A DNA stretch of 64,000 nucleotides from Paraburkholderia largidicola (GTDB lineage: Bacteria > Pseudomonadota > Gammaproteobacteria > Burkholderiales > Burkholderiaceae). A program made the translations under genes and the position numbers. The stretch spans positions 1,798,001 to 1,862,000 of the forward strand of contig NZ_AP023175.1 of NCBI RefSeq assembly GCF_013426895.1. Reading direction: 5' to 3'. The notes under the pieces are model-generated. The model was not told the origin of the DNA. It was given only the letters and a program-made list of their open reading frames with translations, and searched no databases. Positions 35,955 through 44,997 of the stretch are shown here, piece by piece. The stretch's first letter is position 1; every line of letters starts with the position of its first letter.

Positions 35955-36350
35955 TCACGGCAGGTTCAGTTGCCACGACACGCCGAAGCGGTCGCTGACC
36001 CACGCGAAGCGGCGGCTGAAGCCGTAGTTGTCGAGCGGCATCAGTTGCGCGCCGCCTTCGGACAGCGCCGCGCACAGCTTCTCCTGCTGCGCTTCCGAGT
36101 CGCAGTCGACGAACAGCGAGAACGCCGGCGTGAACGTGAAATCGTGCCTCGCAATGCTGTCGGTGCACATCACCGTCTGAGCGGCGACATGGAACGTGCC
36201 TTTCATCACCGAACCTTCGTGCCCCGGGGCGTCCGGCGCGTAATGGACGATTTCGACGATCTTCCCGTCGTCGAATAGCGACACGTAGAACTTCATCGCT
36301 TCTTCTGCGTTGTGGTCCTGGAACAGCAGGAAGGGACGGGCAGTCGTCAT
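35955..36350 (-). CDS. VOC/PhnB-like glyoxalase-fold protein
   Basis: 131 residues: RPFLLFQDHNAEEAMKFYVSL at the N-terminus and a second beta-alpha-beta module SLFVDCDSEAQQEKLCAALSEGG with GFSRRFAWVSDRFGVSWQLN at the end. It matches the 3-demethylubiquinone-9 3-methyltransferase-like (PhnB) VOC family, which has no proven enzymatic role for most members. Cytoplasmic, single gene. Confidence 0.85.
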   Translation of the reverse strand: MTTARPFLLFQDHNAEEAMKFYVSLFDDGKIVEIVHYAPDAPGHEGSVMKGTFHVAAQTVMCTDSIARHDFTFTPAFSLFVDCDSEAQQEKLCAALSEGGAQLMPLDNYGFSRRFAWVSDRFGVSWQLNLP

Positions 36351-36409
36351 CGCGTGATCTCCGTAATGGTGAGCTTGCCTGTGGTCGACGGGCTCACGAT
36401 TGCGCTTCA

Positions 36410-36493
36410 GGTGAGAGTTTCCGGGAGCCGCGCAACGGTGAGTTGCCCCGCAACCCGCACGGCACTGTAGTGTAAGGTGAGGTTATTCGGGAC
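36410..36493 (+). repeat. Two iteron-like sites
   Basis: GGTGAGAGTTTCCGGG plus AG (36410-36427) and GGTGAGGTTATTCGGG (36476-36491; one mismatch), 66 bases apart, near six helical turns. Weaker GGTGAG halves lie at 36367 and 36437. They fill the gap between the VOC gene start and the membrane-protein stop. Confidence 0.68.
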
Positions 36494-36515
36494 CCGGATC
36501 GAACGTTGCGCGCAG

Positions 36516-37127
36516 CTAGCCAGTGACGATCAACAGTACGCCCGTGACGGTCAGCGCGCCGCACCAGAGCCAGTCGAAATTGATCCAGCCACGGCGCAAC
36601 ATGCCGAGCCCGAGGTACTGATAGGCGGCGAGCGCGATCGCGCTTGCCGTCGCGAGTGTGACGACGGTGTGCACGGCCGTCACCTGACCGACCGATTCGA
36701 GCGAACTGCCGATAGGCATCCCTGCGCCGCATAGCGGCAGCAGCGCGGGCAGCAGCATCAGGCCCGCGCCATGCATCGTCGCCATAGCCGCCGACCACAG
36801 CGCGAGCCCGACGAAGCCCGCCGTCATGCCCACGCGCACGCGCTGCTTGTGTCCATAGAAATGGTGATACGCGGCCCACGCGATCAGCAGCACGCCCATG
36901 AGCATGCGCAGGTGATCGGTTCGCGCGAAGAGCCCGAACGCGACAGCCGACGTCGTCACGAACATCACCGCAACGGCATGGCCGAGCGCGAGCGGCGGCA
37001 GCGCCATCAGCAAAGCCTTGCGGCTGCCATGCTGAAGCCCGAGCGCGGCTGCGAACAGCCAGCCCATCGCCGGGTTCACGCCATGAAAGATGCCGCTGCC
37101 GATCACCGTCGCCCACACGCCGTTCAT
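36516..37127 (-). CDS. Multi-pass membrane protein linked to SBP56
   Basis: 203 residues with about six membrane segments. GIFHGVNPAMGWLFAAALGL and LALGHAVAVMFVTTSAVAFG carry histidine motifs reminiscent of HupE/NicO-type metal or small-solute transporters, but I do not assign a substrate. It begins 7 bases past the SBP56 stop, so it is almost surely cotranscribed and may export or import a selenium or sulfur compound for it. The longer upstream frame overlaps SBP56 and is rejected. Confidence 0.7.
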   Translation of the reverse strand: MNGVWATVIGSGIFHGVNPAMGWLFAAALGLQHGSRKALLMALPPLALGHAVAVMFVTTSAVAFGLFARTDHLRMLMGVLLIAWAAYHHFYGHKQRVRVGMTAGFVGLALWSAAMATMHGAGLMLLPALLPLCGAGMPIGSSLESVGQVTAVHTVVTLATASAIALAAYQYLGLGMLRRGWINFDWLWCGALTVTGVLLIVTG

Positions 37128-37134
37128 TGCACGC

Positions 37135-38529
37135 TCACGGATAGCAATATGAATCCGACGACGCGTCGCCGCCTTCCAGCCGGATCTGATGCGGACGATG
37201 CGACTTCGGCCAGTCGACGAAGAAGTCATTCGCCATGGTGAGGCCGCCGTTCTTTCCTGCGTCGAGCTTGACCATCCAGCCGTTGAGACCATCGGGATAG
37301 AACTGCTCGTCGATCGCGCCGTACAGCGAGTTGGTGAAGTAGACGCGGCTGCCGTCGCGGCTCACTTCGACCATCTGCGGGCCGCCGTTCAGCGGGCGCT
37401 CGCCCGCGGCCGCATGCGTCGCCCGCGCGACGATGCCGCCGATGCGCACCGTGCCTGTCAATTCAGGCTTCATCGGATCGGAGACGTCGTATTGCCTGAG
37501 ATCGCCCGTACCCCAGCACGACACGTACAGGAAACGGTCGTCGAGCGACAGCGCGATATCCGTGACGAGCGGCGGCACCGCGCCGAAACCTTTGAGCATC
37601 GGCGGAAGCAGGGAGGCGTCGGCGGGCTCGGCGGGAATCTCGATCACCTTGCGCGCAGCCCACTGGTCGCCTTCGCGATACCACGTCCAGATCGACGCCG
37701 ACAGGTCCTTGAGGCTGATCACCGAATTGACGAAGCCGTAGGCCTTGGTCGGATCGTGCGCGGGGCGCAGTTCGAACACCAGCTGGTTCTCCGCGCCGAA
37801 GTCGACGACCTGCTTGTGCTTGCGCGTGTTCATGTCCCAGAAGTGCAGCCGGTGCCCATACTGCCCGCCGAGCAGCACTTCCGGCACGAGGCCGTTCTCG
37901 AAGGTCGCGGGCAGGCCCCATTCGCTCGTCACGACGGTGTCGTAGCCGAGGTGCCACCAGCCGTCGTAGGCGAGTTCCTGCGGGCCGCGATCGATTTCCC
38001 ACTGACCGCGAATGTCGAAGGTCTCGTGATCCATCAGGAAGATGCCGCCGGGCGCTTCGCCCTGCGCGTTCGCGAGCGACACCACGTAAATGCCCGCCGG
38101 CCCGCAGTGCACGGTATGCGGGCGCGTATAGCCCGCTTTATCCGCCACCTCGGCCGGTTCGAGCACGCGCACGATTTGCGGTTTCCGCTTGTCGGGCTTC
38201 GTATCGAGAATATGGATGCGCGACGAGCGCAGCCCCGGCACGACGAGATAGCGGCGCTCCGTATGCGGATGCGGTGCGTTGGGGCATAGGCACGAACTGC
38301 ACGCGTTCCAGCCGAAGTGATGCAACTCGTCGCCCGTATTGGGCATCGGCACGCGGCCGACGATGCGCCCATATTCCGCCGAGCCTGGATCGACATCGAC
38401 GACGGCGAGTTCGTCGGGCGTATCGCGCGACGGATCGAAGCTCGCCACATACGCGACGGTTTCCTTCGGCGCGCTGCTTGCCATGCGCGCGGAGGGATAG
38501 AAGGTCGGATCGGGTTTCCATGTCGCCAT
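37135..38529 (-). CDS. SBP56-family selenium-binding protein / methanethiol oxidase
   Basis: 464 residues. Typical SBP56 landmarks: HHFGWNACSSCLCP (the conserved cysteines), RPHTVHCGPAGIYVVSLAN, TSEWGLPATFENG, FWDMNTRKH and SHRPHQIRLEGGDASSD. Bacterial members oxidise methanethiol to formaldehyde, sulfide and peroxide, and human SBP56 is the related enzyme. It is the first gene of a two-gene leftward operon with a membrane protein. A LuxR-type regulator gene is divergent from it. No signal peptide, unlike the periplasmic Hyphomicrobium enzyme. Confidence 0.92.
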   Translation of the reverse strand: MATWKPDPTFYPSARMASSAPKETVAYVASFDPSRDTPDELAVVDVDPGSAEYGRIVGRVPMPNTGDELHHFGWNACSSCLCPNAPHPHTERRYLVVPGLRSSRIHILDTKPDKRKPQIVRVLEPAEVADKAGYTRPHTVHCGPAGIYVVSLANAQGEAPGGIFLMDHETFDIRGQWEIDRGPQELAYDGWWHLGYDTVVTSEWGLPATFENGLVPEVLLGGQYGHRLHFWDMNTRKHKQVVDFGAENQLVFELRPAHDPTKAYGFVNSVISLKDLSASIWTWYREGDQWAARKVIEIPAEPADASLLPPMLKGFGAVPPLVTDIALSLDDRFLYVSCWGTGDLRQYDVSDPMKPELTGTVRIGGIVARATHAAAGERPLNGGPQMVEVSRDGSRVYFTNSLYGAIDEQFYPDGLNGWMVKLDAGKNGGLTMANDFFVDWPKSHRPHQIRLEGGDASSDSYCYP

Positions 38530-38816
38530 GACTCATCTCCGGAAGATGTTGCGATGCGGCACGCAAGTCGCTCGCGCCTTATACCAAAACGGCACGAGCG
38601 TTTGAGCTTTTCACTGTAGGCAATTTCGCGGCGGATTGCGGGACTGTTCGTGGTGGCGTGACATGTTTGATCCGTGCGATGAAGCGCGGCGGACGCTGTT
38701 GCGTCGGTATGGATGTCGAAGCGACAGTCAGATATGCGCAAACGCCGCGCAGATTAAAATGATGCGATTCCGCGATTTTTCTCGCCTTATAAACACTGCG
38801 AAGCCGCAATCCGATC

Positions 38817-39635
38817 ATGCGTTCATGGCGTCTCGACCGTCCCGTTTCGCAAGGGCAGCTGGATCTCAGCCGCGCGACGGGACTCGTATCGTCGATCGGC
38901 AGTGACGATTCGAATGCGCTCGCCGCCGAAGTGCTGAAGCTGCTCGGCGATATCGCGGCGATTTCGCAGTGCACGATCTTCGCGTACGAGTTCGGCAACC
39001 GGCCGCGCACTGTTTCTGTGGCGGACCATCGGGGCGGGCGTTTTCTGCGCGACGTCGCCGATACTTATGCGCGCCACTTCTATGCGCTCGACGGCAACCA
39101 GAAGATCGTTTCGTCGGCGCGCAACGACAAGCCCGGCTCGACGCTCGTGCTGCATCAGCAGACCAGCGAGGACATTCTCAACGAAGCGTATCGCGCCGCG
39201 TGCTACCAGCAGCCGAACGTATCGGACCGCGTGTCGCTGCTCGTGCAGCCGACACCCGATATCTGGCTCTCGGTGAACCTGTATCGCGACCGGCGCTTCG
39301 GCAATTACCATCCGCGCGAGATTGCATTGATCGAGGCGATGGCGCCGTTGATCGCGCACGCGGCCAAGCATCACTATGCGATCTGCGGCCAGCGTGATCT
39401 GGCGATCTCGCATCTGATGCTAGCGCGCGTGCGCGGCCTCTGTCCCGAGCTGTCGAAGCGCGAACTCGATGTGCTGACGGGCGTGCTCGAAGGACGCAGC
39501 GCGCAGGAAATCGGCGACACGATGGGCATCAAGGCGACGAGCGTCGTCACGTATCAGAAGCGCGCGTTTCGACGGCTCGGCATTTCGAGCCAGCGGCAAC
39601 TGTTCGCGCTGTGCATCGGGCCGGGCAAGGTCTGA
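38817..39635 (+). CDS. LuxR-family transcriptional regulator
   Basis: 272 residues. The C-terminal LuxR HTH is clear at about 210-265 (LSKRELDVLTGVLEGRSAQEIGDTMGIKATSVVTYQKRAFRRLGI). The N-terminal 200 residues look like a sensory domain but not the autoinducer-binding type I can recognise. It is divergent from the SBP56 operon and upstream of the aromatic MFS gene, so it could regulate either. ATG 38817 lacks a good Shine-Dalgarno. Confidence 0.83.
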   Translation: MRSWRLDRPVSQGQLDLSRATGLVSSIGSDDSNALAAEVLKLLGDIAAISQCTIFAYEFGNRPRTVSVADHRGGRFLRDVADTYARHFYALDGNQKIVSSARNDKPGSTLVLHQQTSEDILNEAYRAACYQQPNVSDRVSLLVQPTPDIWLSVNLYRDRRFGNYHPREIALIEAMAPLIAHAAKHHYAICGQRDLAISHLMLARVRGLCPELSKRELDVLTGVLEGRSAQEIGDTMGIKATSVVTYQKRAFRRLGISSQRQLFALCIGPGKV

Positions 39636-39771
39636 CGCATTTCCGCCGACGTATTCGCGTTTTCCCCAGGCCTTAGCCAGCCCCAGGTTGTACCCAAAAT
39701 GAGGACAGGCAGCACATAGCTGCGTTCCATACTCCGACGCATCAGAAAGCGACAACATCGGAGACAACGGT

Positions 39772-41136
39772 ATGGACACCTCCTCGCAAGCCGGCGCGCT
39801 GCATGCGACGCCTGCCAGCACCGCGCCGCATCGGCACGAACAGCCCGTGATCGCGAAGGTTTCGCGGCATCTGCTGGGATTCCTGTTCGTGCTGTTCTTC
39901 TTTTCGTTTCTCGACCGCATCAACATCGGCTTCGCCGGTCTGACGATGATGAAGGACCTCGGGCTCACCAGCACGCAATTCGGTCTCGCGACGACGCTCT
40001 TCTACGTCGCCTACATCGCGTTCGGCATTCCGGGCAACATCGTGCTGGCGCGGATCGGCGCGCGCAGATGGATCGGCACGATCATGATCGCGTGGGGCCT
40101 TGCGTCGACGGCGACGATGTTCGCGACCAGCCCCGGCACGCTGTATGTCTTGCGCGTGCTGGTCGGCGTGACGGAAGCGGGCTTTCTTCCGGGCATTCTG
40201 CTGTATCTGACCTACTGGTTTCCCGCCGCGTACCGGGCGCGCGCCAACGCGCTGTTCATGATTGCGATGCCCGTGACGGCGGCGGTCGGCTCGGCGTTGT
40301 CGGGTTTCATCCTCGGACTCGACGGCACGCTTGGACTGAAGGGCTGGCAATGGCTCTTCCTGCTCGAAGGCTTGCCGTCGGCGATTCTCGGCCTCGTCGT
40401 GTATGCGTATCTCGACGACAGCCCGCAACAGGCGCGCTGGCTCGACGACGAAGAAAGGCGCACGCTTGCCGCGACGCTTGCTGCGGAACATAAGCCGGGC
40501 GTTACTGTGGATGCTCCCAAGCGTGGCGAGAAGAGCATCGTCAGCGAACTGCTGTCTCCGGCTGTCGTGAAGTTCGCGATTGCGTACTTCTGTCTCGTGA
40601 ACACGCTGGCGATGGTCGCGGTGTGGACGCCGCTGATCGTGAAGAGCTTCAGCGCCGACGCAAGCAATCGCACGATTGGTTTGCTCGCCGCGATTCCGCA
40701 GGTGTGCACGATCGTCGCGATGATCTGGTGGGGACGCCGCTCGGATCGCAAGCAGGAACGCAAATGGCATCTGATGATTCCGATGCTGTTCTCCGCCGCA
40801 GGCTGGCTGTGCACCGCATACTCGGCGAACCCGGCGATGCGCATGTTCGGCGTGTGCCTCGCGTCGGCGGGTTCGTACACGGCGATGTCGATCTTCTGGA
40901 CCACGCCCGATCACGCGTTGAGCTTCCGTGCACGCGCCATCGGCATTGCCGTGATCAACGCGACGGGCAACATCAGTTCGGCGCTCAACCCGCTGATCGT
41001 CGGATGGCTGCGGGACGCGACGCACAGTTTTTCGGCGGGGCTGCTGTATTCGGCGGCGCTGCTGGTGATCGGCGTAGTCATCGTGACGCTGCTGCCGATG
41101 GACAAACGCGAAGCGCCAACTGCGCATGTCGCCTGA
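39772..41136 (+). CDS. MFS transporter, anion:cation symporter family
   Basis: 454 residues, about 12 membrane segments. It opens with FFFSFLDRINIGFAGLTMMKDLGL, the signature of the ACS family (phthalate, tartrate, 4-hydroxyphenylacetate permeases), and has GVTEAGFLPGILLYLTYWFP in helix 4. It is followed closely by an FAD monooxygenase gene, so it probably imports the aromatic acid that the enzyme attacks. Inner membrane. Confidence 0.88.
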   Translation: MDTSSQAGALHATPASTAPHRHEQPVIAKVSRHLLGFLFVLFFFSFLDRINIGFAGLTMMKDLGLTSTQFGLATTLFYVAYIAFGIPGNIVLARIGARRWIGTIMIAWGLASTATMFATSPGTLYVLRVLVGVTEAGFLPGILLYLTYWFPAAYRARANALFMIAMPVTAAVGSALSGFILGLDGTLGLKGWQWLFLLEGLPSAILGLVVYAYLDDSPQQARWLDDEERRTLAATLAAEHKPGVTVDAPKRGEKSIVSELLSPAVVKFAIAYFCLVNTLAMVAVWTPLIVKSFSADASNRTIGLLAAIPQVCTIVAMIWWGRRSDRKQERKWHLMIPMLFSAAGWLCTAYSANPAMRMFGVCLASAGSYTAMSIFWTTPDHALSFRARAIGIAVINATGNISSALNPLIVGWLRDATHSFSAGLLYSAALLVIGVVIVTLLPMDKREAPTAHVA

Positions 41137-41158
41137 AGGAATCGATCTGGAGCATTGG

Positions 41159-42856
41159 ATGAACAAGCAATTCAAACCGTATCCGTTCACCGCGAAACAG
41201 TACGCGGCGCGCGTGCCGCAACTGAAGCAAGGTGTGGACACGCAGCGTCATGCGGTGACGATCGTCGGCGGCGGTCCTGTTGGTCTCGCCGTCGCGCTCG
41301 GTCTCGCGAATCACGGCGTGCGCTGCGTGCTGATCGAAGCGGACGATTCCGTTTGCTACGGCAGCCGCGCGATCTGTATTTCACGCCGCAGCCTGGAGAT
41401 CATCGAACGGCTCGGCGCAGTCGATGGCTTTCTGAAAACGGGCTTGCCGTGGACGGGCGGCCGCAGCTTCTATCGCGAGACGGAAGTGCTGCACTTCACG
41501 ATGCCGCAAGACGAAAACCAGAAGCTGCCGCCGATGGTCAACCTCGCGCAATATCACATCGAACAGTTCCTGCTCGATGCTGCCGAGAAGCGCGCCGATC
41601 TGATCGATATCCGCTGGCAGACGCGCGTGAAGTCGATCGATTCGCGCGATGACGGCGCAACGCTGCAATTGACGACGCCTGAGGGCGACTATGCGCTCGA
41701 AACGGATTGGGTCGTCGCCGCCGACGGCGGGCGCAGCACGATTCGCGAAGCGCTCGGCTTGCAGTTGCAAGGCACGAGCTACGAAGGGCGCTATGTAATC
41801 GTCGATATCGAACTGCAAAGCGATCGCCCGACGGAACGTCTCGCATATTTCGATCCTTCTTCGAATCCGGGTTCGACGGTGCTCGTGCACAAGCAGCCGG
41901 ACAACGTGTGGCGCATCGACTATCAGTTGCGCGACGGGGAAGACGCCGAGCAGGCGGTGAAGCCTGAAAACGTGATGCCCCGCGTGCAAAGTCTGCTCGA
42001 CATGATGGGCGAGACAGGCGATTGGTCGCCGATCTGGATCACGATCTACAAGGCCAATGCATTGACGCTCGAACGTTATCGGCACGGGCGCGTGATGTTT
42101 GCAGGCGATGCCGCGCACCTCGTGCCGATCTTTGGCGTGCGCGGCGCGAATTCGGGTATCGACGATGCGGACAATATCGCGTGGAAACTGGCGTTTGTTG
42201 TGAAGGGGCTGGCGTCGGCGACGCTGCTCGACAGCTATTCGGATGAGCGTGTTGCCGCTACGCATGAGAACCTGAGTTATGGCACGAAGAGCACCGAGTT
42301 CATGGCGCCGCCTTCGTTTGCATTCGATCTGATGCGCAAGGCTGTGTTGAGCCTTGCAGTGAAGCATCCGGGTGTGCGCTCGCTTATCAATCCGCGGCAG
42401 ACGTCGGCGATTACTTATGTGCAGTCGCCGTTGAATATTTCCGATGCGGATGAGTTTGCTGCGGGGCCAGTGCCGGGCGCAGTGCTCGCCGAGTTTCCAG
42501 TGACGATTGCCGAAGGCGGGCATGCGCGCGAAGCGCATCTGACTGATCTCGTCGGTGCGCGTTTTACGGCGCTGTGTTTCGGCGAAGAGGGTGAGATGTC
42601 CGTTGATTTCACCGCGCTTGCGCAGACGCTGCGCGAACGCGGCGTGCCGTTCAAGGTCGTGTCGCTGAACGCGCGTTTGAATCCGCAAGCGCAGGGCGTG
42701 CATGCGTGGGATCACACGGGGCGCATCTTCGAGCGCTATGACGCGAAGCCGGGCACGGTGTATCTGGTGCGCCCGGATGGACATGTGCTCGGGCGCTGGC
42801 GTGATGCAAGCGCCGAAGATGTCGAGGCGGCGATCACACACGCGCTTGCCCGATGA
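41159..42856 (+). CDS. FAD-dependent aromatic monooxygenase (MhpA/PheA-like)
   Basis: 565 residues. FAD/NADPH-binding motifs: VTIVGGGPVGLAVALGLANHG (Rossmann), ADGGRSTIREALGL, and GDAAHLVPIFGVRGANSGIDDADNIAWKL (second flavin motif). The C-terminal 150 residues form the thioredoxin-like domain of phenol and 3-HPP hydroxylases. It probably hydroxylates a phenolic acid. ATG 41159 has GGAG 6 bases upstream, which decides against the longer frame at 41126 overlapping the transporter. The next gene is a DUF2783 protein. Confidence 0.88.
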   Translation: MNKQFKPYPFTAKQYAARVPQLKQGVDTQRHAVTIVGGGPVGLAVALGLANHGVRCVLIEADDSVCYGSRAICISRRSLEIIERLGAVDGFLKTGLPWTGGRSFYRETEVLHFTMPQDENQKLPPMVNLAQYHIEQFLLDAAEKRADLIDIRWQTRVKSIDSRDDGATLQLTTPEGDYALETDWVVAADGGRSTIREALGLQLQGTSYEGRYVIVDIELQSDRPTERLAYFDPSSNPGSTVLVHKQPDNVWRIDYQLRDGEDAEQAVKPENVMPRVQSLLDMMGETGDWSPIWITIYKANALTLERYRHGRVMFAGDAAHLVPIFGVRGANSGIDDADNIAWKLAFVVKGLASATLLDSYSDERVAATHENLSYGTKSTEFMAPPSFAFDLMRKAVLSLAVKHPGVRSLINPRQTSAITYVQSPLNISDADEFAAGPVPGAVLAEFPVTIAEGGHAREAHLTDLVGARFTALCFGEEGEMSVDFTALAQTLRERGVPFKVVSLNARLNPQAQGVHAWDHTGRIFERYDAKPGTVYLVRPDGHVLGRWRDASAEDVEAAITHALAR

Positions 42857-42881
42857 ACCAATTGAACGAATGGAGAACGCG

Positions 42882-43061
42882 ATGACCGATGCAGAACTCG
42901 ATACCGTCTATACGCGGCTGTGCAAGACGATGACCCAGGTCGGCGAGGCGAATGCGCCAATGTTTCTCGCGCGGTTCGCGCTGCTGGCGATTGAAAAAAT
43001 TGGCGATGCGGATGTGTCGCTGAAGTTGATCGATGCGGCGGGGGAGGGGGCAAGCGAATAG
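42882..43061 (+). CDS. DUF2783 small protein
   Basis: 59 residues (MTDAELDTVYTRLCKTMTQV), with LARFALLAIEKIGDADVSLK later. DUF2783 genes commonly follow FAD monooxygenase genes of this type, so it likely assists that enzyme or pathway; the function is unknown. GGAGA lies 6 bases before ATG 42882. Same operon as the MFS and monooxygenase genes. Confidence 0.8.
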   Translation: MTDAELDTVYTRLCKTMTQVGEANAPMFLARFALLAIEKIGDADVSLKLIDAAGEGASE

Positions 43062-43122
43062 CATTACCTGCTTGCGATCCCGCTGATATCACGCGCCGCG
43101 CGCTCCCGCCGGCGCGTTCGTC

Positions 43123-43599
43123 TCACTCCGCATCACGGCTTTCCCCCGTATCCAGTTCCCTGATCAACGCATCCACCGCCACATAAAGATCGCCGACAAC
43201 TTTCTCTCCGACCTTGCTCTCCAGCGCCCGATACTCCGCTTCCAGCATCGGCTTCATCCGCTCGACGATCTCCTCGCTCTGCGCGGTCAACGACACGCGC
43301 ACGCGCCGTTGATCGTCCTCGAAACGCTCTTTCGTCACATGTCCAATATCTTCCATGCGCGCGAGCACGCCCGCGAGACTCGGACTCGAAATCGTGCACA
43401 GCGCGCAAATCTGCCGCGGCTCGAGCGGCCCGTTCTCGTGCAGCGCGCGAATGATGCGCCATTGCTGCTCGGTCAGCCCCTGCGCCGTAAGCAACGGACG
43501 GAAGCGCGCCATCATGAGTTCGCGCGCGCGCAGCAGCAGCATCGGCAGGTTGCGATGCATCGCAAGCGGTGTGGCTGAGCGGGATCGGGTCGTCACCAT
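43123..43599 (-). CDS. MarR-family regulator, HpaR-like
   Basis: 158 residues. MarR winged helix: RFRPLLTAQGLTEQQWRIIRALHENGPLEPRQICALCTISSPSLAGVL, with DDQRRVRVSLT forming the wing. The N-terminus (SATPLAMHRNLPMLLLRARE) is like HpaR, the repressor of homoprotocatechuate degradation. It lies convergent to the aromatic cluster and is the likely repressor of that operon. This is inferred from position and likeness. Confidence 0.85.
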   Translation of the reverse strand: MVTTRSRSATPLAMHRNLPMLLLRARELMMARFRPLLTAQGLTEQQWRIIRALHENGPLEPRQICALCTISSPSLAGVLARMEDIGHVTKERFEDDQRRVRVSLTAQSEEIVERMKPMLEAEYRALESKVGEKVVGDLYVAVDALIRELDTGESRDAE

Positions 43600-43822
43600 T
43601 GATATCCAGGCGGGAAAAGCGATTCGCTAGGATATAAGTAAATCACGCCCGATAACAGCCGCGTATTACGGATTTTCTTTAGCGGGCCTGGTGTTCTGGA
43701 AGGCTTCGGCGGATTTTTGACGCCGACTAGAATGGAGAAGTCAGCGCTGGGTCCATGAAAATCCACGGACTGTCGTGTTCAGCCGACGAAAACGCCCAGG
43801 ACAAACCCTCGGAAGTATTTCC

Positions 43823-43838
43823 CCGACCGCGTGGTCGG
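43823..43838. other. Small inverted repeat upstream of the AraC gene
   Basis: CCGACC-GCGT-GGTCGG, 45 bases before the GTG start of the AraC-type gene. It could be an operator or a weak hairpin; the following bases are only moderately T-rich. Nothing else stands out in 43600-43883. Confidence 0.3.
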
Positions 43839-43883
43839 TTATTCTACGCAACTTGGCGGTTTTTTTGAGATTGTGGGGGCACC

Positions 43884-44846
43884 GTGTACGTCCATCACCA
43901 GTTCTTCAACGATGCCGATGACCACGCGGCCGCGCTGCGGGGCTGGGATCAGCGTTACGACCAGATCGGCTCGGGCACGTTTCGCAGCGCGGTGAAGCAG
44001 ATCGAGCTGGACGGCGTGCAGGTGTTCCACGAGTCGGCGAATCTGCGCGTCGTGCAGCGCGGGCAACTGCCGGACAATCATATGACGTTTGGCATTCCGC
44101 TCGCGGGCGCTGGCGCGTTCTCGTTCGGCGGCGTGCGCATCGATCGCGGCGGGTTCGTGATGGCGCAAGGCGGCATGCCATTCGAGTTTCACTCGCCCGA
44201 CGACATGGCGCTGATCGGCGTCGTGGTCGATTCCGACATGCTGCAAGGCGTCGCCGATTGCGCGGGCGTCGAGCTCGACGACAATCTGTTTCGCCGCACC
44301 GTACTCGATATTCCGAACGCCGCATGTACGCGCGCCGGGCTGCAGCTCGCGACGCTGATCGAACGCGTTCTCGCGCAGCCCGAAGCGTTCGACGACATCC
44401 GCGCGCAGCACGCGGTGCGCAACCAGGTGAGCGAGGCACTCGTCGATCTGCTCGCGTATCACGTGCCCGCATCGTCGAACCGGCTGACCTATGCGTGTCA
44501 GGCCGATATCGTGCGCCGCATTCACGACTTCGTGATCAACCATCCCGACGAACTCATCGACATTCAAAGCCTCTGCACGCAGTTGCGCGTGAGCCGTCGC
44601 ACGGTGCAGAACAGTTTTCAGGCTGTCGTGCAAACCAACCCGCTGGCCTACGTGCGCTCATTGCGGCTCGCGCAGGTGCGGCGTCTGCTGCTCGATACGC
44701 GCCAGGCTGATCTCTCCGTCAGCGATGCCGCCGCGCAATGGGGATTCGTGCACCTCGGGCATTTCGCCAATGCATACAAGGCGCAGTTCGGCGAGTTGCC
44801 TTCGCACACTGTCCGACGGTCGTCACGCGCGATTTCGGCGCGATGA
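43884..44846 (+). CDS. AraC-family transcriptional regulator (EutR-like layout)
   Basis: 320 residues starting at GTG (GGGGG upstream). The C-terminal AraC HTH pair is at about 215-310 (IHDFVINHPDELIDIQSLCTQLRVSRRTVQNSFQAVVQTNPLAYV; AAAQWGFVHLGHFANAYKAQFGELP). The N-terminal half resembles the ethanolamine-type sensor (GIPLAGAGAFSFGGVRIDRGG). Its target is unknown because it has no divergent partner. Followed by a terminator read from the other strand. Confidence 0.83.
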   Translation: MYVHHQFFNDADDHAAALRGWDQRYDQIGSGTFRSAVKQIELDGVQVFHESANLRVVQRGQLPDNHMTFGIPLAGAGAFSFGGVRIDRGGFVMAQGGMPFEFHSPDDMALIGVVVDSDMLQGVADCAGVELDDNLFRRTVLDIPNAACTRAGLQLATLIERVLAQPEAFDDIRAQHAVRNQVSEALVDLLAYHVPASSNRLTYACQADIVRRIHDFVINHPDELIDIQSLCTQLRVSRRTVQNSFQAVVQTNPLAYVRSLRLAQVRRLLLDTRQADLSVSDAAAQWGFVHLGHFANAYKAQFGELPSHTVRRSSRAISAR

Positions 44847-44886
44847 GCGAAGCGCGAACACATCTGTTCGCAGTTCTGTCCCAACC

Positions 44887-44920
44887 AAAAAAGAATCCGC
44901 GCTCGCGAGAACGCGGATTC
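44887..44920 (-). terminator. Rho-independent terminator of the HD-domain gene
   Basis: Stem GAATCCGCG (44893-44901) with CGCGGATTC (44912-44920), preceded on the + strand by six A (a U-tract for the leftward message). It lies about 75 bases past the leftward stop at 44998 and could also stop the rightward AraC transcript. Confidence 0.78.
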
Positions 44921-44997
44921 AAAGGCACGCTTGAGCGGAGACTGCAAGCGGCTTGATCGTCAACAGACCTTGACGAAGAGAGAGCGGTGAGTCGCGC

